Positions 8,807 to 16,217 of a DNA stretch of 64,000 nt are shown in pieces. How positions within the stretch are numbered: the stretch's first letter is position 1; each line of letters starts with the position of its first letter. Location of the stretch: contig MKTB01000017.1 of assembly GCA_001897525.1 (NCBI GenBank), forward strand, positions 1 to 64,000. Reading direction: 5' to 3'. Both the position numbers and the translations under genes were made by a program. The notes below the pieces were generated by a model that was not told the DNA's origin, made no database searches, and saw only the letters and a list, made by a program, of their open reading frames with translations. The stretch comes from Bacteroidetes bacterium 43-16 (GTDB lineage Bacteria; Bacteroidota; Bacteroidia; Chitinophagales; Chitinophagaceae).

Positions 8807-9544
8807 ATGAAAACATTTATTACTACATCACTGCTTTTATCGGCAGTTATTTTGCTGAACAGCAAGGAGACCAGCGCCCAGGTAGGTATTGGTACCACAA
8901 CACCGCATGCTTCTGCTGCGCTGGAGATCAACTCGACTAATAAAGGACTGTTGATTCCCCGGGTAAGCCAGAGCAACCGTCCTGCTTCACCTGTAGCGGG
9001 TTTGTTGATCTACCAAACGGATAATACACCAGGCCTTTATTTATACAATGGTAGTGCATGGGTTGCTTTGAGTGCCGGAGGTTCTGCCTCAGCAAGCCTG
9101 TCTTATGTATGCAGAGCTTCTTCTCCTTATATAGCCGGAGGTGCAGCAGCGGGCCCTTACTTCTTTAACCCTGTTCCTTTCCAGGTAACCGAAGTAATTA
9201 ATACCGGTAATAATGCTGCAACTTCCGGCAGCGGCACGTCTAAGCTTACCGGATTTGTGGTACCGGCTACTTGCACGTTTACTAAAATAAAATTAGCGGC
9301 CCGCGTCATTAGCGGTGGGGTAGATAATAGTACTAATAATGTCACAACGGTTACTTTATTTAAAAATGGCGTTTCAACCGGGCTATCGGTACAGGTAACT
9401 ACAGGCAGTGCAGTAGGTAGTTCAGGTGCTAACGCTACTACAGGTAGCATTAGTGCTGCAGGGGGTGATATCATATCCTACCAATATACACAGACTAACC
9501 AGGAGCCTACTACCTCTTATTCTATCGTGCTCGAAGGCCAATAA
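8807..9544 (+). CDS. Secreted Gly/Ser/Thr-rich protein with VGIGTTTP repeat segment
   Basis: A 245-residue protein with a signal peptide (MKTFITTSLLLSAVILLNS, cleavage near TSAQ). It then has the VGIGTTTPHASAALEINSTN segment common at the start of large secreted Bacteroidota proteins that resemble tail-fibre or adhesin heads, with NKGLLIPRV after it. The rest is rich in Gly, Ser, Thr and Ala and probably forms a beta-sandwich. No T9SS sorting domain is present. The next gene, 24 bases downstream on the same strand, does have one, so the pair may be co-transcribed. Function is unknown. Confidence 0.78.
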   Translation: MKTFITTSLLLSAVILLNSKETSAQVGIGTTTPHASAALEINSTNKGLLIPRVSQSNRPASPVAGLLIYQTDNTPGLYLYNGSAWVALSAGGSASASLSYVCRASSPYIAGGAAAGPYFFNPVPFQVTEVINTGNNAATSGSGTSKLTGFVVPATCTFTKIKLAARVISGGVDNSTNNVTTVTLFKNGVSTGLSVQVTTGSAVGSSGANATTGSISAAGGDIISYQYTQTNQEPTTSYSIVLEGQ

Positions 9545-9568
9545 TCATCGCTCACTAAACAGATAATC

Positions 9569-10549
9569 ATGAAAAGTATTCCAATATTATTATGTTTTGC
9601 GGGCCTGGCCGGTATTGCTCAGGCACAGCTTTCCACGGGTGCCACTGGTATTACCATTAAATCTGGTACGGTATTTTCCGCTGAAGGATTGACCTTAACG
9701 CCCGATACAGATATAAGTTTGCAAAACCAGACCATCAGCTTTTCTGCTACTCCCGCAACTGCCGGTAGTGGTGCCACCATTTCAAAAGTATATACGATAA
9801 ACCCGGCATTGACCTTTTCCGGTACCTTGGGTATCAAGTACACCGCAGCTGAATTAAATGGTAACCTGGAAAATACCCTGGACCTGGTCAAAGCAGATGG
9901 CTCCGGCACCTTTACGGCCTTTAACAGCAGTACTACAGGTAGTGCCGGTACTTATTATGTCTCGGCTCCGGGTTTAAGCAATGTGTCGCTGAACCGCCTG
10001 TCTGCTACCAGTGCTTCCGTGCCTTTGCCGCTGCGCTATGATGACTTTAAGGTGGTCTCAGGGCCGGGTTGCGCTTCGCTGCTGAGCTGGAATGGCTATA
10101 AAGCCTCCGTGTCTAATTTCGCTATTGAGCGCAGTGGGGACGGCAAGCATTATGAAGCCTTGTCCCTGGAGATACACCAGGATGGTAACCATTTTTTCAG
10201 TAGAGATACTAAGCTTTTAAAAGATAAAAATTTCTACCGGCTGGCCCTGAGTGAGCGGGGCGAAGAGGTCGTGTACAGTAATGTGGTGAGTATCCATAAT
10301 ACTTGCCTGTTGGCAGAAACCAATATTTATCCCAATCCTGCGGGCAAAAACATTACAATAAGTCTTGCTGCTGCGCCTGAGCATATAGCGACTATAGATT
10401 TGCTGGATATTAGCGGAAAGCAGATACTGTCTTTTAAGACATCGCTACAGACCAGTACGCTGGACCTGAAGTCTGTGGCTGCCGGGACTTATTTACTGAA
10501 GGTACAGGAAGGTGTAAATACAGAGTATATAAAGTTCGTTAAGCAATAA
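9569..10549 (+). CDS. T9SS type A sorting-domain protein
   Basis: A 326-residue protein with a signal peptide (cleavage near AQAQ, residue 19). Its beta-rich middle part is of no recognised family. The C-terminal 75 residues form a type IX sorting domain, with IYPNPAGKNITISL, then LLDISGKQILS, then AAGTYLLKV. It should be moved across the outer membrane by the type IX machinery, which fits the PorT homologue at 55118. It sits 24 bases after the preceding secreted-protein gene and is followed by a strong terminator. Confidence 0.88.
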   Translation: MKSIPILLCFAGLAGIAQAQLSTGATGITIKSGTVFSAEGLTLTPDTDISLQNQTISFSATPATAGSGATISKVYTINPALTFSGTLGIKYTAAELNGNLENTLDLVKADGSGTFTAFNSSTTGSAGTYYVSAPGLSNVSLNRLSATSASVPLPLRYDDFKVVSGPGCASLLSWNGYKASVSNFAIERSGDGKHYEALSLEIHQDGNHFFSRDTKLLKDKNFYRLALSERGEEVVYSNVVSIHNTCLLAETNIYPNPAGKNITISLAAAPEHIATIDLLDISGKQILSFKTSLQTSTLDLKSVAAGTYLLKVQEGVNTEYIKFVKQ

Positions 10550-10562
10550 ACAAATGCTGAAA

Positions 10563-10599
10563 AACAAGAAAAGCACTCCAAAAGAGTGCTTTTCTTGTT
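10563..10599. terminator. Bidirectional intrinsic terminator
   Basis: A perfect 16-base inverted repeat (10563-10578 and 10584-10599) with a five-base loop. The arms carry A and T runs on both sides of the GC-rich AGCACTC core. It lies between convergent genes, so it can end transcripts from both directions. Confidence 0.9.
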
Positions 10600-10631
10600 C
10601 CGGTAATTTTGATTTGTATCCGCGGCATAGC

Positions 10632-10985
10632 CTAAGCCCTTAAGATCTTTTCCATGGCTTTACCTTTGGCCAGCTCATCAATCAGTTTATCCAGGTAGCG
10701 TACTTTTTGTACCAAAGGGTCTTCCAGGTCTTCTACACGATAACCACAGATGACTCCTTTGATCTTCGAAGCATTCGGGTGGAAAGCCGGGGCTTCCGCA
10801 AAGAAGGTTTCAAAAGTCGTTTGACGGTCGATCTGGTCCTGCAAAGCCGCAGCATCATATCCTGTCAGCCAGAAAATGATCTCATCTACTTCCGCTTTGC
10901 TACGGCCTTTGCGTTCTGCTTTCTGGATATAGTGTGGGTAGACCCCGAAAAATTTTAATGCGTATATTTTTTCAGTATGATTCAT
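10632..10985 (-). CDS. DUF2200-family protein
   Basis: A 117-residue cytosolic protein matching the DUF2200 family. It has the N-terminal [20 protein letters not shown], an EIIFWLTGY segment and a C-terminal [17 protein letters not shown] helix. The length is normal for the family. No biochemical function is established. It is the last of a run of small minus-strand genes and may be read with the gene at 11031. Confidence 0.85.
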   Translation of the reverse strand: MNHTEKIYALKFFGVYPHYIQKAERKGRSKAEVDEIIFWLTGYDAAALQDQIDRQTTFETFFAEAPAFHPNASKIKGVICGYRVEDLEDPLVQKVRYLDKLIDELAKGKAMEKILRA

Positions 10986-11030
10986 ATCGGTATCCCTTTA
11001 TGTGTTGTTGCAGGCAAATTGTTTTATTGA

Positions 11031-11399
11031 TTAAGATTTTTCCGCGACTTCCTGTTTCCTGAACTGTAACAGACGTTCTATGAAATCCAGGGGCAATGGC
11101 TGGTCGTGTGGAAACTGTATGGCCGCTTTGCTTACTTTCAGGTTTTTAAGTTCCGGCTCAAATGCCTGTAGCAAGGCTTCGCTCCAGGGGTGGGACAGGC
11201 TGAGGTGCTGTTTGAAGCCCGAATAGTAAATGAAGAATTGCTTACCGATCTTAAAGGCCGGGATCTGGTAACTGATCACTTCCTGTGCCTCCGGTGCTAC
11301 ACGGTGCACCAGCTCACGAATGGCCTGCATTCTGTTTAAAGGCTCACCGCTAAAGGAACTATGATAAGCATCGATATCTCTGAAGTCTGTTTTCGCCAT
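11031..11399 (-). CDS. DUF1801 / YdhG-like small protein
   Basis: This 122-residue protein has the DUF1801 hallmarks: AIRELVHRVAPEAQEVISYQIPAFK near residues 25-50, a hydrophobic FFIYYSGFKQHLSL strand, and a C-terminal AIQFPHDQPLP loop with a basic helix. Relatives are sometimes annotated as iron chaperones because of a frataxin-like fold, but this is unproven. The gene is separated from the upstream operon by a terminator at 11432-11467. Confidence 0.8.
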   Translation of the reverse strand: MAKTDFRDIDAYHSSFSGEPLNRMQAIRELVHRVAPEAQEVISYQIPAFKIGKQFFIYYSGFKQHLSLSHPWSEALLQAFEPELKNLKVSKAAIQFPHDQPLPLDFIERLLQFRKQEVAEKS

Positions 11400-11431
11400 A
11401 GTGTTATCATTTTTTTTTTACAGATAAAAAT

Positions 11432-11467
11432 AGGCAAATCCGGGTATTGCCAGACCCGGATTTGCCT
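11432..11467 (-). terminator. Intrinsic terminator after the ArsR/SRPBCC operon
   Basis: A 14-base inverted repeat (11432-11445 and 11454-11467) with an eight-base loop. It is GC-rich at the top and followed on the minus strand by a T-rich tract. It begins at the stop of the gene at 11467-11871. Confidence 0.85.
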
Positions 11468-11871
11468 TATTTTAACCTTTCCAGTTTGCCTTTTCTTTTG
11501 ACCAGGTTTTTATAATCCCATTGTATTTCCCTGGACTTTTGCAGCCAGCGTTCCAGGTCAGGCAGCTTGATCTCAGCTACATCATTGTAGAAAACAGAAG
11601 CATCTTTAAACTTTTCTCCCCGGACATTGAGCCCGGCTTCTTCAAAGTCAGCACCGCTCCAGAACATCAGTCGCACACCTGCTTTCTGTTTGCTGTAGCC
11701 TGCGATGGGATTGCCTTCCAGGAACCATACCGGGTGGGCATGCCAGACTTTATGTTCCGCGCCGGGCAGGTGAAGATTAAGTGTTGCTGCCAGCACACTA
11801 CAAATGGCCTGGTCGGTCTCCGATTGTGCCTCGTTGTAGGCCTGTATGTCTGTTGAAATAGTTGCTTTCAT
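11467..11871 (-). CDS. DUF1801-family protein in the ArsR operon
   Basis: A 134-residue protein with the DUF1801-type core: HKVWHAHPVWFLEGNPIAGY, then VRLMFWSGADF, then KFKDASVFYND. It is the last gene of a four-gene minus-strand unit (ArsR regulator, helix-hairpin-helix protein, SRPBCC protein, this gene) with 12 bases to its upstream neighbour. The set resembles the common ArsR/SRPBCC/DUF1801 groups of Bacteroidota, whose physiological role is not established. Confidence 0.8.
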   Translation of the reverse strand: MKATISTDIQAYNEAQSETDQAICSVLAATLNLHLPGAEHKVWHAHPVWFLEGNPIAGYSKQKAGVRLMFWSGADFEEAGLNVRGEKFKDASVFYNDVAEIKLPDLERWLQKSREIQWDYKNLVKRKGKLERLK

Positions 11872-11883
11872 GTATCCTTATTG

Positions 11884-12381
11884 TTACAGCTTGTTCAATA
11901 GATCTTCCAGTTGGTTGAGCCCCATAGTAAAGCCTTCTTTGAAGCCCATGGTCATGATCTTTTCCAGGGTTTCCAGGCTCTCTACCTTGATGGTAATGTA
12001 CACCGTCGTTTTGCCAGAAACGGAACTGAATACATTCTGCCAGTGCATACGGTCGAAGGAGCTGTCTATAGTACCGGCTTCATCACAAAAGGCATCCAGG
12101 CCGGTATAGCTTTTGCCGGCTACGATGGTTTCATAATCAAAGCGGCACCAGTGTGCCTGGTCTTCCGGGCTGATCATAGAATAGAGCCAGGTGCCGCCTT
12201 CCTTAAAGTCCAGCGATTTAGTGCGGTTACGATAGGGTAGTGGTGCCCACCATTGGTCCAGCAGCTCTGCCGTGGTCCAGGCGCGCCAGACCAGTTCCTG
12301 GTCTGCTGCAAATTCGCGGGTTACGTGTATGGTGTTGTCTTCTTTGTTGACCGAAAAGTCAAATAACAGGTTCGTGTTCAT
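11884..12381 (-). CDS. SRPBCC (AHSA1-like) domain protein
   Basis: A 165-residue START/SRPBCC-fold protein. Typical features are an early TREFAADQELVWRAWTTAELLDQWWAP segment (about residues 20-47), a central FKEGGTWLYSM strand, and a C-terminal helix GFTMGLNQLEDLL. This fold binds hydrophobic ligands in a deep cavity, and the AHSA1 branch is often paired with ArsR regulators. It sits 21 bases downstream of the helix-hairpin-helix gene in the same operon. Confidence 0.87.
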   Translation of the reverse strand: MNTNLLFDFSVNKEDNTIHVTREFAADQELVWRAWTTAELLDQWWAPLPYRNRTKSLDFKEGGTWLYSMISPEDQAHWCRFDYETIVAGKSYTGLDAFCDEAGTIDSSFDRMHWQNVFSSVSGKTTVYITIKVESLETLEKIMTMGFKEGFTMGLNQLEDLLNKL

Positions 12382-12402
12382 TTTTGTGTTGTTTTATGAT
12401 GG

Positions 12403-12708
12403 TTATTTTGAATGAGTGTTTGCCTTAAAATACAGTCCTGCTGCTGCCAATGCTTTTTTGAATGCAGGTAAGGAGGCTTTTCCTATGCCATGCAGGGAGA
12501 GGATATCTTTTTCGGTACAGGTCGCCAGCTTTTCGATGCTGTCAATGCCCTGGTGTAATAAGGCATTGCGCGCAGGGCTACTTAAGCTAGCCAGGAATCC
12601 GGATTCGGGTTTATTAAGTTGCGCACAGACCGGGCAGTTGGGGCAGTCGCTGCTCTTGTAGAACTGGTGTCCTTTTTCACAGATCCGGAGTGTTTTAGCT
12701 GTTGCCAT
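12403..12708 (-). CDS. RNA polymerase alpha C-terminal-domain-like (helix-hairpin-helix) protein
   Basis: A 101-residue protein with an N-terminal CX2CPVC zinc-ribbon-like knuckle (CPNCPVC, about residues 18-24) after ICEKGHQF. A helix-hairpin-helix unit similar to the alpha-CTD follows: ALLHQGIDSIEKLATCTEKDILSL, then HGIGKASLPAFKKAL. It probably binds nucleic acid or protein. It lies second in the ArsR operon, 15 bases after the regulator gene. Confidence 0.78.
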   Translation of the reverse strand: MATAKTLRICEKGHQFYKSSDCPNCPVCAQLNKPESGFLASLSSPARNALLHQGIDSIEKLATCTEKDILSLHGIGKASLPAFKKALAAAGLYFKANTHSK

Positions 12709-12723
12709 AAGTTAATGTATTAT

Positions 12724-13035
12724 TTAGTTTTTAAGTTGGTCCAGCAGGTTATCGAGTTGGTTGAACTTGGTAGCCCAAATGCTGCGGAACTGTTCCAGCC
12801 ATTGATCGATCTCTTTTATTTTTTCAACTTCCAGTGTATAGTAGATCTCGCGGCCCTGCTGTGCCGTTTGCACCAGGCCACATTCCGTTAGTATTTTCAG
12901 GTGTTTGGATACCGCTTGCCGGGTGCTGTCAAAATGTGTGGCAATCGCATTGGGTGTCATTGCCTGGAGGGCAATGAGGGTGATGATAGCGCGCCGGGTA
13001 GGGTCTGCAATGGCCTGGAAAATATCTCGTCTCAT
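12724..13035 (-). CDS. ArsR-family winged-helix repressor
   Basis: About 103 residues starting [15 protein letters not shown], the standard beginning of this branch. The frame extends 13 codons upstream, but that part overlaps the promoter. The winged helix includes [20 protein letters not shown] as recognition helix and a wing with GREIYYTL. No metal-binding cysteine pair is seen, so the signal is probably not a metal. It heads a four-gene operon, and a long inverted repeat surrounds its minus-10-like element, so self-repression is likely. Confidence 0.88.
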   Translation of the reverse strand: MRRDIFQAIADPTRRAIITLIALQAMTPNAIATHFDSTRQAVSKHLKILTECGLVQTAQQGREIYYTLEVEKIKEIDQWLEQFRSIWATKFNQLDNLLDQLKN

Positions 13036-13044
13036 AAATAAAAA

Positions 13045-13086
13045 GCAACCGTTCAGTTGCAAATATACGTGCAATTGAACGGTTGC
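13045..13086 (-). promoter_or_regulatory. ArsR operon promoter with flanking inverted-repeat operator
   Basis: Two 17-base arms (13045-13061 and 13070-13086) form an inverted repeat with 16 of 17 positions matched. Each arm is GCAACyGTTCArTTGCA-like. Between them, on the minus strand, lies TATATTTG (13060-13067), a match to the Bacteroidota TAnnTTTG element. The operator therefore brackets the promoter, 10 bases upstream of the ArsR start. Confidence 0.75.
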
Positions 13087-13124
13087 GGAAATTTTTTAAC
13101 AAAAAATAATTACGTTTAAAGATT

Positions 13125-13904
13125 TTAGCTTTTATAAGCGATTACAACAGGTTGGTAATAGCCGGAAGTTTCTGGCAGCAGCCATTGGATCTGTTTAAAG
13201 CCGCAGGCTTCCATAAGTGCAGAGAGTTCTGCCCGCTGGTAAGCTCTGTAGGTCGTTTGGCGCAAATAGGTATCATAATGCTCATCCTGACCTTTGAGGG
13301 TGAAATGATTTACCGTGTAAGTATTAGGAGTGAGCCAGTCCCATACCTGGAAAGCTATGCTTCTTTGACCTTTGTTGTCTTTCACAACAGGTAAGGTACT
13401 TCCCGGACGGGTGTTCAATAGCTGATCGTAATCCCGGATGCTGGCCAGGAAAAGGCCGCCATCGTTCATTTTTGATGCAATGCTTTTGAGCGCCAGGCTC
13501 ATTGTCTCATTGGTGAGGAGATGGGGTAGTGCATTATCGCAGGCAATCACCATATCGAAAGTGCCGCTTATGCTTGCTGCCAGCCGGGTGAAATCTGCAG
13601 TTTTGAAAATAATGTTCCGGAGTTGCCTTTCTTCTGCCTCATGGTGTGCTCTTTCTATTGCTTTGGGGCTAAGGTCTGTTGCCGTAATGTGGTAGCCCAA
13701 CTGTGCCAGGCCAATGGCCTGCGTACCTATTCCGCAAGCACAGTCCAACAAGGTATTTACTTTACGGGTAGCATATTTTTTGATCAATTGGTCTAAGGTC
13801 CGGGCTTGCTGTTGGATGGCTTCATGCCAATCTTCAAACAGCAGGTGATAATCACCGGAGAGTTCATCGTAAAATTTTTGGTTCAGCTGTTGGTCGGTTG
13901 GCAT
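13125..13904 (-). CDS. Class I SAM-dependent methyltransferase
   Basis: A 259-residue cytosolic methyltransferase. Motif I is LLDCACGIGTQAIGLA (about residues 52-67), motif II is ITATDLSPKAIERA, and the acidic motif near DMVIACDNALPHLL matches Rossmann-fold methyltransferases. The substrate cannot be told from sequence. It is probably transcribed alone, since the ArsR operator downstream starts a new unit. Confidence 0.88.
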   Translation of the reverse strand: MPTDQQLNQKFYDELSGDYHLLFEDWHEAIQQQARTLDQLIKKYATRKVNTLLDCACGIGTQAIGLAQLGYHITATDLSPKAIERAHHEAEERQLRNIIFKTADFTRLAASISGTFDMVIACDNALPHLLTNETMSLALKSIASKMNDGGLFLASIRDYDQLLNTRPGSTLPVVKDNKGQRSIAFQVWDWLTPNTYTVNHFTLKGQDEHYDTYLRQTTYRAYQRAELSALMEACGFKQIQWLLPETSGYYQPVVIAYKS

Positions 13905-13978
13905 GGCTGTTTGATTTGTTTACTGCTATACTATTATTCGTATCTGAAAAATGAAAATATTCTTACAATAATTGTGCC

Positions 13979-15151
13979 TCAGGGCACTGATATGATGCGC
14001 TTACTTATGGTTTTATATTGCTTATCCCTGCTCACAAGGGTGTAGCGACCTGCCGGCAGGTACAGGGGCTTTTTATCTTTTGCGCTACTGAGTTCGATCA
14101 TGTCGACCGGGATACCGTCCTGCTCTTCACCTGAACGATAAGCCAAAACCTGTATAGGATAAGTCTTTGAACTGCTCTTGGGTATCTGGTAGGCATTCCT
14201 GCCACCGGTGCGCCAATGTGGGCGTTCCTGTATGTAGCGCGTTATGGGATGAATGACGACAAGATCTGTTTGTACAGGTGTGCTGATACCCCTGAAGGCT
14301 GAAGCATGCTGATCGATCAGTACAAAAGGCTCGGTCTCTTTTGTGGCATAAACCAGGTAATGGCTGAACTCCGGGCTGCTTTTTTCTGAAAACTTTACCT
14401 GGTCGATGGTAAAGGGATCGATACCGGTAAATTCCTTCAATCGCCCGGCCATAGCCTTTTCCCAGTTGCGCACCTCGCCTTCAAAGACATGGTCGAAGCC
14501 GCAATGGATGATCATTTTTTCTCCGGGATGCGCTTTCATAAATTGCTGTATGTGCTGTGCCTGCTCTATCTCGCGCTCTTTCCCGTTTTTGCCTTCTGTG
14601 GCTTCATAGCCAAAAATAGTGAAGCCTAATTTTCGAGCTTCATAGATCAGTTGGGCAAACTCCGGTTCCTGTGTGTAATACCCGCTTTCCTTAACTGCAT
14701 AATTTCTTGTATTGATTGCACTGTCTTCGATCGCTTCCAGTCCCAGGTAACGGTAGCCCTGCTCATACAAGCCTTTTAACAGGCCGGCGGTAAAGTGCCG
14801 GTGCATGGGATTATGATGGGCTTCATTAATGATGATGATTTGCTCTTCTTTCGAGCGATTTACAATATAGTCCCGGGCGTTTATCAACTCTGCATTTTGG
14901 AGCAGGGCTGTGTCGGCGGCAGTAGGGCTGTATTTGCGGCTTTGCACGGCTTTGTCCCAGGTCGCCAGGGTGTTTTTGTGATCTCCCACAAAGGAATAAT
15001 TAACGGCAGCTGTCTGGTATTTCCAGGCTGTGGTATCCTGCTCAATGGCTGCTTGCAGGTCTGCTTTTAGTTTATAAGTTTCCCCGGGTGTTTGCGCAGC
15101 GGCCCAAAGGCTGTTCATGCTGAGGAGGAGGTATAAAATTGTTCTGTTCAT
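13979..15151 (-). CDS. Secreted protein with ChaN/erythromycin-esterase-like fold signature
   Basis: A 390-residue protein with a signal peptide (MNRTILYLLLSMNSLWAAAQ). It has IIINEAHHNPMHRHFTAGLL, a later YRYLGLEAIED and an MIIHCGFDHVFEG block, which resemble the conserved His and Glu positions of the ChaN-like and EreA-like superfamily. The C-terminal 120 residues are of another, unrecognised type. I chose the ATG at 15151 because it begins the signal peptide. Catalysis is not proven. Confidence 0.7.
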   Translation of the reverse strand: MNRTILYLLLSMNSLWAAAQTPGETYKLKADLQAAIEQDTTAWKYQTAAVNYSFVGDHKNTLATWDKAVQSRKYSPTAADTALLQNAELINARDYIVNRSKEEQIIIINEAHHNPMHRHFTAGLLKGLYEQGYRYLGLEAIEDSAINTRNYAVKESGYYTQEPEFAQLIYEARKLGFTIFGYEATEGKNGKEREIEQAQHIQQFMKAHPGEKMIIHCGFDHVFEGEVRNWEKAMAGRLKEFTGIDPFTIDQVKFSEKSSPEFSHYLVYATKETEPFVLIDQHASAFRGISTPVQTDLVVIHPITRYIQERPHWRTGGRNAYQIPKSSSKTYPIQVLAYRSGEEQDGIPVDMIELSSAKDKKPLYLPAGRYTLVSRDKQYKTISKRIISVP

Positions 15152-15219
15152 AATGAGGTATACTTGTGATGGTGCAAAGCTCTTGCTGTACCTGCTGAAA
15201 CAGGCTAGTATCAATACTG

Positions 15220-15618
15220 CTATTCATTTATCTTTTCGGCAAATGCAATAATATGCGCGTCGCTGTCTGCAAAGTAACAAACTTTATCGCCCCAATCCAT
15301 TGCGGTGACCGGGAGGACCAGTTTAGCACCTGCTTCCAGGGCATTTTCATACTCCAATTGTATATCGTTTACCTGCAGGTAGAGTTCACACCGGGGTATA
15401 CCACTCCCTGTTTCTGGATGCGGCAATTTTTCCCCTAGTATTTTGGCAATTCCATGATTGGGCATTAGTCCGAGCTTGCAATTGGCCGCCAGCTCAAATT
15501 CAGTCATGCCGGGTACGTTCAATACCGGTTCCTGGCGAAAGAGCCGGGTGTAAAAAGCGGTGCTGGCTTGCTGATCGTGAACGTAAAGAATGGTTTCAAT
15601 AAACTGTAGCTGCTTCAT
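15220..15618 (-). CDS. VOC (glyoxalase/dioxygenase-fold) family protein
   Basis: A 132-residue VOC protein with the expected pattern: FIETILYVHDQQASTAFYTRLF at the start, then FELAANCKLGLMP and a second half with CELYLQVNDI and MDWGDKVCYFADSDAHIIAFAEK. It is divergent from the Fur-like regulator gene and shares with it a 110-base region holding a 25-base inverted repeat. The ATG at 15618 is preferred to a TTG three codons upstream. Confidence 0.85.
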   Translation of the reverse strand: MKQLQFIETILYVHDQQASTAFYTRLFRQEPVLNVPGMTEFELAANCKLGLMPNHGIAKILGEKLPHPETGSGIPRCELYLQVNDIQLEYENALEAGAKLVLPVTAMDWGDKVCYFADSDAHIIAFAEKINE

Positions 15619-15671
15619 AATGGTCAATAATATGCTTTAGTTTTTGCTAAAGTAATACTTTTCAAAGCAGC

Positions 15672-15711
15672 TATCGCTAACAAAATATTAGCGATAATTG
15701 TGGTAATTTTG
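15672..15711 (+). promoter_or_regulatory. Inverted repeat and promoter upstream of the Fur-like gene
   Basis: A perfect 9-7-9 inverted repeat TATCGCTAA/TTAGCGATA (15672-15680 and 15688-15696) is followed by TAATTTTG (15704-15711), a TAnnTTTG element for the plus-strand regulator gene. The repeat covers the upstream promoter region, as expected for an operator of the adjacent regulator or of another repressor. Confidence 0.7.
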
Positions 15712-15727
15712 TAGTTTATAGTTTATC

Positions 15728-16117
15728 ATGAAACAGACCAGAAATACCACCGCTAAATCCAGGATCATCAGTATGCTTCAGGCATCTGGTGTAGCTTTGT
15801 CTCATTCAGAAATTGAAGAAACAATTGATATCCCGGTGAACAGGGTGACTATTTACCGTATCCTGGAACGACTAATCGATGAAGGAACTATTCACAAGGT
15901 GGTGAATACAGATGGTGCCATGAAGTTTGCCATGTGTCACAATTGTTCCGTAACTCATCATCATAATCACATACACTTCAGTTGTGTAGATTGTAAGGCG
16001 GTTACCTGCCTGGAGGGTGTGGTGCCTTCTTTTAAATTGGCCAAAGAGTATGAAGTGATTGATGTAAACTTTACCCTTTCCGGCCGTTGCCCTAATTGCA
16101 GTGCTCAAGCACAGTAA
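15728..16117 (+). CDS. Fur-family (Zur-like) metal-responsive repressor
   Basis: A 129-residue Fur-family protein. An N-terminal winged helix with NRVTIYRILERLIDEGTIHK (about 38-57) is followed by a dimerisation domain with the metal ligands HHHNHIHFSC (H77-C86) and two CX2C pairs (C86/C89 and C121/C124) for structural zinc. Members sense iron, zinc, manganese or peroxide. Zinc is suggested by the His-rich TonB operon on the opposite strand, but this is inference. Confidence 0.87.
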   Translation: MKQTRNTTAKSRIISMLQASGVALSHSEIEETIDIPVNRVTIYRILERLIDEGTIHKVVNTDGAMKFAMCHNCSVTHHHNHIHFSCVDCKAVTCLEGVVPSFKLAKEYEVIDVNFTLSGRCPNCSAQAQ

Positions 16118-16217
16118 TTTTATTTTTATTTTCCGTTTCTTTCATTGCTGCTCACCAGGTTTCAATCGAATTGGTGAATAGCTATTTTCTTCTTTTGCTT
16201 CATACGCTAAGTAAGGC

